Of a DNA stretch of 64,000 bases, positions 33,215 to 40,885 are shown piece after piece; position 1 is the stretch's first letter, and the number at the start of each line of letters is the position of its first letter. The DNA lies in the NCBI RefSeq assembly GCF_003344625.1, contig NZ_QPKJ02000001.1, forward strand, positions 930,001 to 994,000. Direction: 5' to 3'. The position numbers and the translations under genes were made by a program. The DNA comes from Solirubrobacter deserti (GTDB lineage: Bacteria; Actinomycetota; Thermoleophilia; Solirubrobacterales; Solirubrobacteraceae). The notes below the pieces were generated by a model. That model had not been told where the DNA came from. It searched no databases and worked only from the letters and a program-made list of their open reading frames with translations.

Positions 33215-33837
33215 ACCTCGGTTTGGCTCTGGACCGTGATCTCGTCGCCCTCGGCGGCGATGTGCCGCGCGTCCCGGATCGACGGGTACGTCTGCTCGAG
33301 CACCGGCCGCCAGCCCGCCTTGTAGAAGACGACGTCGTTGGCCCCGTTGCGGGTGATCCACAGCCCCCAGCGCTCGCGGTCGAACGCGATCGCGTACGGT
33401 GCCCCGCCGAGATGGACGCGACGGATCAACTGGAACGGGCGGCGGCGATAGACGAGCAGCGCCTCGCCGAGGGAGTCGACGACGTAGGTCGCGTCCTTGC
33501 CGTCGGTCACCATGCGGGTCGGTCCGATGCCGGCCGAGGCGGTCGCCACGCGCTTGCCCGTCTGCGTGTCCAGCAGCCGCAGCTCGCGCGCACGGCCGCA
33601 CAGGACGACGGCCTGCGCGCCGCCCGCGAGCCCGTCCTCGGCGAGCGGGTCCTGGCACGGTGCGCTGTCCACGATGCGGAACGCGTCCGGCGCCGGCTGC
33701 GCCGGCTCGACCACGCCCGCCGGCTCGGCCGTGAGCGGCGGCGAGGCGGGCGGCCCGGCGGGCGCGGGCAGCTCCGCGACCGCCGTCGAGCCACAGCCGC
33801 AGAGCAGGACGAGCAGTAACGGTGCGAGCCGGAACAT
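33193..33837 (-). CDS. Lipoprotein with beta-propeller-like repeats
   Basis: This 214-residue protein has a lipoprotein signal (APLLLVLLCGCGS) with the lipid-modified Cys at about residue 15. After a Pro/Ala linker the rest resembles YVTN or NHL-type propeller blades: ELRLLDTQTGKRVATASAG, DATYVVDSLGEALLVYRR and PYAIAFDRERWGLWITRNG. There are too few blades for a full propeller. Its ATG lies 15 bases inside the divergent gene that starts at 33822, which is unusual. Confidence 0.75.
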   Translation of the reverse strand: MFRLAPLLLVLLCGCGSTAVAELPAPAGPPASPPLTAEPAGVVEPAQPAPDAFRIVDSAPCQDPLAEDGLAGGAQAVVLCGRARELRLLDTQTGKRVATASAGIGPTRMVTDGKDATYVVDSLGEALLVYRRRPFQLIRRVHLGGAPYAIAFDRERWGLWITRNGANDVVFYKAGWRPVLEQTYPSIRDARHIAAEGDEITVQSQTEVQRLRAK

Positions 33838-35096
33838 TCGTCAAGCAGCATGCCACGCCGCTGGCCGCGGCCATCCTCGGCGTGCTCACCGTGGCCGTCG
33901 GGCTCTACGAGGACGCCAACGGACGCCTGCTCGGCGTCCCGCATCCGCCGTTCATCGGCGGCTACAACCCCGAGGCCACCGGATGGCTCGCGCTCGCCAT
34001 CCCCTGCTTCGCCGTGGCCGTCGCGCTCGTGAACCCGCTGCTGGCCAAGCCGAAGGCGCTCGCGTTCGCCGCGGCGATCTTCGCGACGACGCTCGTGCTG
34101 CGCATCGTCCTGTTCGCCGCCCGGCTCGGCGGCGACTTCGACCGCACGCTCACGGTGCTCCCACGCGGCGAGGGCAAGAACGAGTACCTGCCGACGATGG
34201 CGGCGTTCGAGTACGGCCCGCGCTTCGTGCTCGACCGCTTCGCCGAGCTGGTGCCCGCGCTGCCCGTGCACTCGGCCGGCCACCCGCCCGGGCTGATCCT
34301 CACGATGCACTACCTCGGGCTCACGACCGGGATGCGGCTCGCCTGGTTCTGCCTGATCGTGGGCGCGCTCGCCACCCCGCTCACCTACGTGCTGGCGAAG
34401 CAGCTGTTCGACGAGCGCACGGCCCGGATCGCCGGCGTCCTGATGGTCTTCGCGCCGGTCGTCCTGCACTTCGGCGCCGTCTCACCCGACGCGGTCTACC
34501 TGACGCTCGGCCTGCTCGCCGCCATCCCGCTGGCGTCCGGCCGGCTCGTGCTCGGCGGGATCGCGCTCGCGGTCGTGGTGATGTTCGCCTGGAGCGAGCT
34601 CGCGGTCGGCGCCTGGGCGGCGATCCTCGTCCTCACCCGCGACGGCTTCAGGCCGGCGCTCAAGCTCGGCGTGGTCTGCGGGATCGCGGTGCTCGGCGTG
34701 CAGGCGCTGCTCGCGCTCACGACCGGGTGGGACCCGATCGGCACCTTCCACGCCACCCACGAGGTCTACGACGTCGGCATCGCTTCCCGGCGCCCGTACT
34801 GGTACTGGCTGTTCGGCTCCCCGACAGCGTTCTTCCTGATCCTCGGCCCCGCGATCTCCTGGCTGGCCTTCACCCGCCTGCAGCAGCGTGCGCCCGAGGC
34901 GTTCGCGATCTTCGCCGTCATCCTCGTCGCCACCGTCGCCGGCTTCACGAAGGCCGAGACGGAGCGCATCTGGCTGTTCCTCGTGCCGTTCGTGTGCCTC
35001 GCCGCCGCACCGCTCGTGCGCCGGCCGACGCTGATCGCCGCGACGCTCGCCGTCCAGGCGATCGTCTACGAGCTGCTGTTCGACACGCTGTGGTGA
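33822..35096 (+). CDS. Polytopic glycosyltransferase-like membrane protein
   Basis: This 424-residue protein has around ten transmembrane helices and the GT39/PMT-like pattern. A charged first loop contains ARLGGDFDRTL, then HSAGHPPGLILTMHYLGL, TYVLAKQLFDERTARIAGVLMVF and GAVSPDAVYLTLGL. Such enzymes use polyprenyl-phosphate sugars outside the membrane. GTG start overlapping the divergent lipoprotein gene by 16 bases. The 3' end overlaps the convergent sugar transferase by 31 bases. Confidence 0.8.
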   Translation: MRAGTFVKQHATPLAAAILGVLTVAVGLYEDANGRLLGVPHPPFIGGYNPEATGWLALAIPCFAVAVALVNPLLAKPKALAFAAAIFATTLVLRIVLFAARLGGDFDRTLTVLPRGEGKNEYLPTMAAFEYGPRFVLDRFAELVPALPVHSAGHPPGLILTMHYLGLTTGMRLAWFCLIVGALATPLTYVLAKQLFDERTARIAGVLMVFAPVVLHFGAVSPDAVYLTLGLLAAIPLASGRLVLGGIALAVVVMFAWSELAVGAWAAILVLTRDGFRPALKLGVVCGIAVLGVQALLALTTGWDPIGTFHATHEVYDVGIASRRPYWYWLFGSPTAFFLILGPAISWLAFTRLQQRAPEAFAIFAVILVATVAGFTKAETERIWLFLVPFVCLAAAPLVRRPTLIAATLAVQAIVYELLFDTLW

Positions 35097-35602
35097 ACGG
35101 AGCCGCGGCCGGCCAGCAGCCGCGCGTCCCGCCACAGCGACCACTGCTCGACGTACTCGTCGTCGTCGAGCCCTGACCGCGGCCCGATCAGGCCCGGCGT
35201 CATCAGCCGGCGCGGCCCCGTGTAGCTCGTGCCGGGCGCGGCCACGCGCGGCCCGACGAAGCTCAGCCGCCCGCGCAGGACCGTCAGCAGCAGCGGGAGC
35301 TCACGTGCGCCGGCGCGCTGGAGCGCGCGCCCGAACGCGCCGCCCGGGAGCTCCCGGAAGCGCGTCAGCACGATCGGCTTGCCGTTGCGGCCGAGGCGCG
35401 TGCGGCGCTCGATCAACCCGTCCCCGGCGAAGCCGAGCAGCAGCAAGACGATGACGAACACCGGCAGCGCGGCGAGCAGCATCGCCAGCGCCAGGGTCAC
35501 GTCCAGCAGCCGCTTGCACGCGAGCGCCGCCCGGGAACGCGGGCGTGCGAGCCGCGCAGCGGCCCGTTCGACGTCGGGTGACCGTTCGAGTCCGTGTTCC
35601 AT
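35066..35602 (-). CDS. Short bacterial sugar transferase (undecaprenyl-phosphate type)
   Basis: This 178-residue protein matches initiating sugar transferases (WcaJ/RfbP type). A membrane hairpin (KRLLDVTLALAMLLAALPVFVIVLLLL) is followed by IERRTRLGRNGKPIVLTRFRE, then ARELPLLLTVLRGRLSFVGPR and MTPGLIGPRSGL. It moves a sugar phosphate to undecaprenyl phosphate to begin a glycan. Compared with the family it is shorter between the TRFRE and ARELP blocks, lacking most of the usual loop. A structured leader precedes the ATG at 35602. Confidence 0.82.
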   Translation of the reverse strand: MEHGLERSPDVERAAARLARPRSRAALACKRLLDVTLALAMLLAALPVFVIVLLLLGFAGDGLIERRTRLGRNGKPIVLTRFRELPGGAFGRALQRAGARELPLLLTVLRGRLSFVGPRVAAPGTSYTGPRRLMTPGLIGPRSGLDDDEYVEQWSLWRDARLLAGRGSVHHSVSNSSS

Positions 35603-35703
35603 CGTTCGCGTTGCCACGCGGCACACCCCTTCGAGTGGGCGCAGCCACCATCCCAGATGGAGGGGTCGCAGCCAAGGCGAACCCGACAGATGTCCAGGTG
35701 CTT
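35603..35703 (-). promoter_or_regulatory. Structured leader upstream of the sugar transferase
   Basis: This 101-base leader holds two copies of the 8-mer TGGCTGCG (35674-35667, 35647-35640). It also holds a hairpin CCATC-TGG-GATGG, an outer pairing ACCCC with GGGGT, and two mutually exclusive hairpins at 35607-35623 close to the start codon. It could be a cis-regulatory RNA, but I match it to no known riboswitch. Confidence 0.35.
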
Positions 35704-36165
35704 TTAGGAAAGCGGACGCAATTCTTCGGCATAAGACAGCGAGTGCCGCCGCAGCTCGCCGCCGTCGAGGACCTCGTAGGCCCCCATGCGCCACAGCGGG
35801 GGCGAATACGCGTGGATCGTCACCGCCGGCTCGTCACCCACGTGACGGACGCGATGGATGTCCGCCGCGGTGAAGTGGAACGACTCCCCCGCTTGCGCCA
35901 CACGCGTGGCCGGCGGACCGCCGAGTGCGAGGCGATCCTCCGCGACCGCACCGACGGCGACGGCGACCGCGCCGCTGGAAAGGTCGTGGTCGTGGAACCC
36001 GGTGTCGTGCTCGTCCATCCAGCAGATCAGCCAGACCGCCACGTCGTCGTCGCGGTGCAGCTCGACGTACTCGCGCTGCCCGCGCGAGTGGCGCACGAGG
36101 TGCTCCCAGCGCTCGCGGTCGGCGGCCAGCTCGCGCGCCAGGGCTTCCAGCTCGGTCTCAGTCAC
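35704..36165 (-). CDS. Cysteine dioxygenase-like cupin
   Basis: This 153-residue cupin has the metal-binding HxH of cysteine dioxygenases in DTGFHDHDLSSGAV and a later His in ADIHRVRHVGDE. Other family motifs include RQREYVELHR-like charged strands and HAYSPPLWRMGAYEV. It probably oxidises a thiol such as cysteine with O2 and Fe(II). GTG start overlaps the amidohydrolase stop by 4 bases, so both belong to one operon transcribed leftward. Confidence 0.85.
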   Translation of the reverse strand: MTETELEALARELAADRERWEHLVRHSRGQREYVELHRDDDVAVWLICWMDEHDTGFHDHDLSSGAVAVAVGAVAEDRLALGGPPATRVAQAGESFHFTAADIHRVRHVGDEPAVTIHAYSPPLWRMGAYEVLDGGELRRHSLSYAEELRPLS

Positions 36166-37004
36166 AGCACTCGCTCCGGGTTGGCGACCATCAAGGCGTG
36201 CAGCGCCGCCTCCCCCAGCGGCGCCAGGTCGGAGGGCGCGACCACGGGCACGTCGGTCCCGTACAGCAGACGGTCCACGCCGACCACCCGCACCATCGCG
36301 TCGATCGCCCGCGGGCCGTACGAGGACGTGTCGAAGAACGTCAACGGGTCGTGGACGGCGTCCGAGGGGCCGCCGCGCGCCGCCAGCCGCTCCGCGTGTA
36401 GCGGCGCGAGCCCGGCGAGCATGGCGAAGATCACGCGCAGCCGCGGGTGCCGCGGGCGGCCGTACGCGGCCCACGCGTGCCAGGCCGCGTGCATCTCCGC
36501 GACGTAGTCCGTGAGCGCCGGCAGCCACGCCGGCGAGCCGGAGGCCGGGCCGGGATGCACGAACAGCGGCTTGCCGGCCTCCGCCAGGCGTTCGAGCGCC
36601 GGCGCCCAGCGCTCATCCACGAGCTCCCGGCCCGCGAGCGCGATCCCCGCCGCGCCCGCCTTCAGAAGCTCGTCCACGAGCGCCGGGCGCGCCGGGCTCG
36701 CCCACAGCGTGAACGGGGCGCCCAACGCGAGCACCCCACTGTGGAAGTCCTCGAGCAACGCCTCCGCCTCCGGCAGCGCCTCGACGCCGAGTGGCAGCGA
36801 AGGCGCGACGACCACGCGGTCGAAGCCCACCCGGGCGGCCGGGTCGTGATCAGCCGGGTTGAACCGCGCCGGGGCGTCGCCGGCCAGTTCCAGCCACCAC
36901 CCGTGCCCGTCGCGCTTGAGCCGAGGAGGAGCCGTACGGCGCGCCAGGGAGGAGAGAAAGGCATCCGGCCACAGGTGCTGGTGGATGTCGATGGCGCGCC
37001 GCAC
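36162..37004 (-). CDS. Amidohydrolase-2 family metal-dependent hydrolase
   Basis: This 280-residue protein has the amidohydrolase-2 layout: AIDIHQHLWPDAF at the start (HxH), PLFVHPGPASG in the middle, and GVDRLLYGTDVPVV near the end with the catalytic Asp. Relatives decarboxylate or hydrolyse aromatic and lactone substrates. I chose GTG 37004 because a TTGAAA/GATATT promoter predicts initiation near 37010; GTG 37016 would add four residues. It is followed by the cysteine dioxygenase-like gene in the same operon. Confidence 0.85.
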   Translation of the reverse strand: MRRAIDIHQHLWPDAFLSSLARRTAPPRLKRDGHGWWLELAGDAPARFNPADHDPAARVGFDRVVVAPSLPLGVEALPEAEALLEDFHSGVLALGAPFTLWASPARPALVDELLKAGAAGIALAGRELVDERWAPALERLAEAGKPLFVHPGPASGSPAWLPALTDYVAEMHAAWHAWAAYGRPRHPRLRVIFAMLAGLAPLHAERLAARGGPSDAVHDPLTFFDTSSYGPRAIDAMVRVVGVDRLLYGTDVPVVAPSDLAPLGEAALHALMVANPERVL

Positions 37005-37016
37005 GGCCCGACACAC

Positions 37017-37044
37017 AATATCGATAAATCCGATCGACTTTCAA
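37017..37044 (-). promoter_or_regulatory. Promoter of the amidohydrolase-dioxygenase operon
   Basis: On the minus strand TTGAAA (37044-37039), 16 bases, GATATT (37022-37017). It begins 4 bases after the stop codon of the TOBE/HTH gene and predicts a very short leader. It lies in one of the few AT-rich patches in the window. Confidence 0.6.
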
Positions 37045-37047
37045 GTA

Positions 37048-37431
37048 TTAGGGTCGCTCGACCATGACGGAGGTCGCTTTCACCGCCGCCGTGGCCGCCA
37101 CGCCGGGCGCCAGGCCGAGCTCCTCGACCGAGTCGCGCGTGACCGCCGCGACGACGATGTGCGGGCCGGCCTCGATCTCCACCAGCGCCATCACGCCGTC
37201 CACCTCGACCGAGCGCACGATGCCCGAGAAGCGGTTGCGGGCCGAGAGCTTGGTCCCCGTCGGCGGCCGCTGCGGACGCTCGGAGAGCCGCGCGACCTCC
37301 TCCTCGGGCACGAGCCGGCGATTGCGTGCGTCCCGGACCGTGCGCAGCTTGCCGGCGCGGTCCCAGCGCCGCAGCGTGTCCGCGGAGACGCCGAGCGCCC
37401 GCGCGGCCTCACCGAGCGTCAGGTCGGCCAC
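37048..37431 (-). CDS. HTH and TOBE domain molybdate/tungstate-binding protein
   Basis: This 127-residue protein joins an excisionase-type HTH (LTLGEAARALGVSADTLRRW, then RRLVPEEEVARL) to a TOBE/molbindin domain (SARNRFSGIVRSVEVDGVMA; VEELGLAPGVAATAAVKATSV). Such proteins bind oxyanions of Mo or W and may store them or regulate Mo genes. It lies directly after the moaD-moaE gene with a 13-base overlap, supporting a role in Moco supply. GTG start. Confidence 0.87.
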   Translation of the reverse strand: MADLTLGEAARALGVSADTLRRWDRAGKLRTVRDARNRRLVPEEEVARLSERPQRPPTGTKLSARNRFSGIVRSVEVDGVMALVEIEAGPHIVVAAVTRDSVEELGLAPGVAATAAVKATSVMVERP

Positions 37432-38066
37432 TGCGGCAGCGCGCCTTCCACGCGCTGCGGGCCCTCCGGCGTGAGCTCGACCTTCCAGATCGGCGCCTCG
37501 GCCTTCGCCCGGTCGATCAGCTCGCGGGCCCCGGCGAACGTCTCCCCCCGGTGGGCGCCGGACGCGGCGGCGAGCACGGACGGCTCGCTCAGCGGCACGC
37601 GGCCGACGCGGTGGACGACGGCGACGCCCCACAACCCGTGCTTGGAGGCCACCTCACCGGCGATCGCCTCGAGCTTGGAGATCGCCATCTCGGCGTAGGC
37701 CTCATAGTCGAGCGCCGGGACGTCACGCGTGACGCCCTCGAACAGCACGACGGCGCCCGCGCGCGGGTCGCGCACCGCGGCGAGCACGACCGCCGGGTCC
37801 AGCGTCTCCTCGGTGACGGCGACCAGCCGCACCGTGTCCGACGCGCCGCCGCTGACGGGCGGGATCAGCGCCACCTCGTGCGACGGCAGCACGGGCTCGT
37901 CCACGCGCGCGTACTCGCGGTCGAGGGCGACGATGCACTGGCCCGGCTCGAGCCCCATCGCGGCGAGGACGTCGCCGGCGCGGGCGTCGTCGGGCAGCTC
38001 GAGCTCGACGCGGTCGGCGCCCGCGCGCTCGCGCAGGCCGGCGAACAGACGCACGGAGATCTTCAC
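37419..38066 (-). CDS. moaX: MoaD-MoaE fusion, molybdopterin synthase
   Basis: This 215-residue protein fuses both molybdopterin synthase subunits. Residues 1-80 are MoaD-like (KISVRLFAGLRERAGADRVE; ending ALIPPVSGG). The rest is MoaE (AGAVVLFEGVTRD, KLEAIAGEVASKHGLWGVAV, HRVGRVPLSEPSV). MoaD normally needs a free C-terminal GlyGly to carry sulfur. In the known mycobacterial MoaX fusion this is released by cleavage, so processing after SGG is expected here. GTG start, apparently leaderless. Confidence 0.9.
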   Translation of the reverse strand: MKISVRLFAGLRERAGADRVELELPDDARAGDVLAAMGLEPGQCIVALDREYARVDEPVLPSHEVALIPPVSGGASDTVRLVAVTEETLDPAVVLAAVRDPRAGAVVLFEGVTRDVPALDYEAYAEMAISKLEAIAGEVASKHGLWGVAVVHRVGRVPLSEPSVLAAASGAHRGETFAGARELIDRAKAEAPIWKVELTPEGPQRVEGALPQWPT

Positions 38067-38073
38067 GCGCAGG

Positions 38074-38079
38074 ATCCTA
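38074..38079 (-). promoter_or_regulatory. Leaderless -10 (TAGGAT) for moaD-moaE
   Basis: TAGGAT on the minus strand ends 7 bases before GTG 38066. The moaC start at 38110 on the other strand is only 43 bases away. Confidence 0.5.
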
Positions 38080-38109
38080 CGCTCTGGCGGTAGCCACGTT
38101 TTGACTACC

Positions 38110-38592
38110 ATGGACGTCGTGGAGGCCTCGCTCACCCACCTCGACGCCGAGGGCAACGCCCGCATGGTCGACGTCAGCGGCAAGGCGCAGACGTCGCGCT
38201 GGGCCCGCGCCCGCGCTGTCGTGCGCATGTCGCCGGAGACGGCCGCGCGTGTGCAGGCCGGGGACGCGCCGAAGGGCGACGTGCTGACGGTCGCCCGGCT
38301 GGCCGCGATCCAGGCCGCCAAGCGCACCGACGAGCTGATCCCGCTCGCGCACTCGCTGCCGCTGAACTCCGTCGACACGGACATCACCGTGGACGTCGAG
38401 GCCGGCACGGTCACGCTGGTCTGCGAGGCGCGCGTGGACGCCAAGACCGGCGTCGAGATGGAGGCCATGGTGGCGTGCTCGATCGGCGCGCTGGCCGTCT
38501 ATGACATGGTCAAGGGCATCGAGCACGGCGTCGTGGTCGAGCGCGTGGAGCTGCTCGACAAGACCGGCGGCAAGAAGGACTATCACCGGTGA
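38110..38592 (+). CDS. moaC: Cyclic pyranopterin monophosphate synthase MoaC
   Basis: This 160-residue enzyme makes cyclic pyranopterin monophosphate from the MoaA product. The family signature is complete: MVDVSGKAQTSRWARA, KGDVLTVARLAAIQAAKRT, LIPLAHSLPLNSV and the active-site region AKTGVEMEAMVACSIGALAVYD, ending with LLDKTGGKKDY. The ATG at 38110 lies in a short intergenic gap shared with moaD-moaE. The stop codon overlaps the moaA start (GTGA). Confidence 0.95.
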   Translation: MDVVEASLTHLDAEGNARMVDVSGKAQTSRWARARAVVRMSPETAARVQAGDAPKGDVLTVARLAAIQAAKRTDELIPLAHSLPLNSVDTDITVDVEAGTVTLVCEARVDAKTGVEMEAMVACSIGALAVYDMVKGIEHGVVVERVELLDKTGGKKDYHR

Positions 38593-39581
38593 GAGCCCAA
38601 CTGATCGACGGCCACAAGCGCAAGATCGGCGACGTCCGCATCTCGGTGACGGACCGCTGCAACTTCCGCTGCCAGTACTGCATGCCCGCCGAGGGTCTCC
38701 CCTGGCTGGACCGCGACGACCTGCTCAGCTACGAGGAGATCGCGCGCCTGGTGTCGCTGATGGCGAGCATGGGCGTGCACGACGTGCGCCTGACGGGCGG
38801 CGAGCCGCTCGCACGCCGGGAGCTGTGGCGCCTGGTGGAGCTGCTGAGCGCCGACGAGCACGTCCACGACCTCTCGCTCACGACCAACGGCTACCTGCTC
38901 GAGCGCCAGGTCGAGCAGCTGGTGAAGGCGGGCCTGCGCCGCGTGAACGTCTCGTTGGACGCGCTCGCCCCTGACCGCTTCTTCCAGCTCACCCGCCGCA
39001 ACTCGCTGCAGAAGGTGCTGGACGGGCTCGCGGCGGCCGAGCGGCACCCCGAGCTGCGCCCGATCAAGGTCAACGTCGTCGCGCTCAAGGACTTCACCGA
39101 GGACGAGGTCGTGCGCTTCGCCGAGTTCGCGCGCAAGCACCCGTACGAGGTCCGCTTCATCGAGTTCATGCCGCTGGACGCCGACCGCACGTGGTCGCGC
39201 GACCGCGTGCTGCCCAACGCCGAGGTCCGGCGGCTGATCCACGCCGCGTACCCGCTCAAGGACATGGGCCGCGAGCGCCACGGCACGAGCCGCCGCTGGG
39301 AGTTCGCCGACGGCCAGGGCTCGATCGGCTTCATCTCCCCCGTGAGCGAGCCGTTCTGCGGCGACTGCAACCGCATTCGCGTCACCGCCGAGGGCAAGCT
39401 GCGCACGTGCCTGTTCTCGATGACCGAGACCGACCTGCGCGGCCCGCTGCGCGCGGGCGCGTCCGACGACGAGCTGGAGACGATCATCCGCGACGCGGTG
39501 TGGGAGAAGGAGCTCAAGCACCACGTCAACGACGAGGGCTTCGTGCAGCCGGCCCGCACCATGTCGCAGATCGGCGGCTGA
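38589..39581 (+). CDS. moaA: GTP 3',8-cyclase MoaA (radical SAM)
   Basis: This 330-residue radical SAM enzyme performs the first step of Moco synthesis. The N-terminal cluster motif is CNFRCQYC (SVTDRCNFRCQYCMPAEG), with RLTGGEPLARREL following. The C-terminal cluster that binds GTP has CGDCNRIRVTAEGKLRTCLF. The usual GG end is present (MSQIGG). GTG start coupled to moaC; moeA follows with a CTGA overlap. Confidence 0.95.
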   Translation: MRAQLIDGHKRKIGDVRISVTDRCNFRCQYCMPAEGLPWLDRDDLLSYEEIARLVSLMASMGVHDVRLTGGEPLARRELWRLVELLSADEHVHDLSLTTNGYLLERQVEQLVKAGLRRVNVSLDALAPDRFFQLTRRNSLQKVLDGLAAAERHPELRPIKVNVVALKDFTEDEVVRFAEFARKHPYEVRFIEFMPLDADRTWSRDRVLPNAEVRRLIHAAYPLKDMGRERHGTSRRWEFADGQGSIGFISPVSEPFCGDCNRIRVTAEGKLRTCLFSMTETDLRGPLRAGASDDELETIIRDAVWEKELKHHVNDEGFVQPARTMSQIGG

Positions 39582-40771
39582 CCCTGAAGGACTTCGACGA
39601 GGCGCTCGCGCTGGTCCTCGAGGGGATCGAGCCGCTGGCGCCCGAGACCGTCCCGCTCCCCCGGGCGGAGGGGCGCGTGATCGCCGAGCCCGCGCGCGCC
39701 GCGATCGACCTGCCGCCGTTCGACCGCACCGCGATGGACGGCTACGCCGTGCGCGCGGCCGATGTCGCGCCCGGCGTGGCGCTGCAGGTGGTCGGCGACC
39801 TGGCCGCGGGCGGCGAGACGCTGGTCATCGGCCCGCACACCGCGGCACGCATCTCGACGGGCGCGGCCATCCCGGAGGGCGCGGACAGCATCCTCAAGGT
39901 CGAGGACACCGAGGGCGGCGACGGCGTCGTCACGGCGACCGCGAGCGTGCGGGAGGGCCTGCACATCCGCCGCCGCGGCGAGGACGTGCACGCGGGCGAC
40001 GTGCTCGCCCGGCCCGGCGACGTGCTCACCGTCGCGCGCCTGTCCGCGCTCGCCAGCGCCGGCGTCGCCACCGTCTCCGTCCCGCGGGTGCCGAAGGTCA
40101 GCCTGATCGTCACCGGCGACGAGCTGCTGCCCCCGGGCGCGCCGCCCGAGCCGGGCAAGATCTACGAGTCCAACTCGCTGGTCGTGGCTTCGCTCGTGCG
40201 CGCGGTCGGTGCCGAGGTCGAGCAGCAGCCGCCCGTCCCCGATGACTTCGAGGCGACGAAGGCCGCCATCGAGCACGGCCTTGAGAGCGACATCCTGATC
40301 GTGTCCGGCGGCGTGAGCGTCGGCCCGCACGACCACGTCAAGCCCGCGTTCGAGGCCTGCGGCGTGGACGAGGTCTTCTGGCGGGTACGGATCAAGCCCG
40401 GCAAGCCGCTGTGGTTCGGCCGCCGTGGCAGGACGCTCGTCTTCGGGCTGCCCGGCAACCCGCTGTCGGCGATCGTCGGCACGGCCATGTTCGTCCTCCC
40501 CGCGCTGCGCTCACTGCGCGGCGAGCCGAACGTCCAGCCGCGGCTCGTCAAGGGCCGGCTCGGTGAGCCCGCCGGTCCGTCCGACAACCGCACGACGTTC
40601 CTCATCTCCAAGCTCGTGGAGGACGAGGACGGCACGCTGGTCGCGTGGCCGACCGAGCGCCAGGGCTCGCACATGACGGGCGCGCTGGGCGAGAGCGACG
40701 GGTTCGCGATCGCCCCCCACGGCTCCGGCTCGCTCCCCGCGGGCGCCGAAGTCCAGCTGCTGCGGCTCTAA
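39578..40771 (+). CDS. moeA: Molybdopterin molybdenumtransferase MoeA
   Basis: This 397-residue protein inserts molybdate into adenylylated molybdopterin. Hallmarks are IDLPPFDRTAMDGYAVRA, GAAIPEGADSILKVED, VTGDELLPPG and the GGVSVGPHDH active site, then LPGNPLSAIVGTAM. No ATG, GTG or TTG lies at the junction with moaA. The CTG at 39578 overlaps the moaA stop in a CTGA arrangement and gives the expected family N-terminus (TLKDFDEALALVLE). A GTG at 39500 inside moaA is the alternative. Confidence 0.92.
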   Translation: MTLKDFDEALALVLEGIEPLAPETVPLPRAEGRVIAEPARAAIDLPPFDRTAMDGYAVRAADVAPGVALQVVGDLAAGGETLVIGPHTAARISTGAAIPEGADSILKVEDTEGGDGVVTATASVREGLHIRRRGEDVHAGDVLARPGDVLTVARLSALASAGVATVSVPRVPKVSLIVTGDELLPPGAPPEPGKIYESNSLVVASLVRAVGAEVEQQPPVPDDFEATKAAIEHGLESDILIVSGGVSVGPHDHVKPAFEACGVDEVFWRVRIKPGKPLWFGRRGRTLVFGLPGNPLSAIVGTAMFVLPALRSLRGEPNVQPRLVKGRLGEPAGPSDNRTTFLISKLVEDEDGTLVAWPTERQGSHMTGALGESDGFAIAPHGSGSLPAGAEVQLLRL

Positions 40772-40885
40772 GAGCCCGCCGAACTCTTAGTCCGTCACAT
40801 CCGCCGCCGCGCGCGGTTTCACGTACGCACACCGGGGCCCCGGGCGTGTCAAGTCCGACACACGAACCTCAGGAGCTACGTCCTC

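Noticed and set aside
35603..35703. c-di-GMP-I (GEMM) riboswitch
   Set aside because: The GCAGCCA repeats resemble fragments of GEMM on the opposite strand, but the conserved two-helix core and tetraloop receptor are absent and there is no gene downstream in that orientation.
37419..38110. Moco riboswitch before the moa genes
   Set aside because: The gap between moaDE and moaC is only 43 bases and moaDE looks leaderless, so there is no room for the element.
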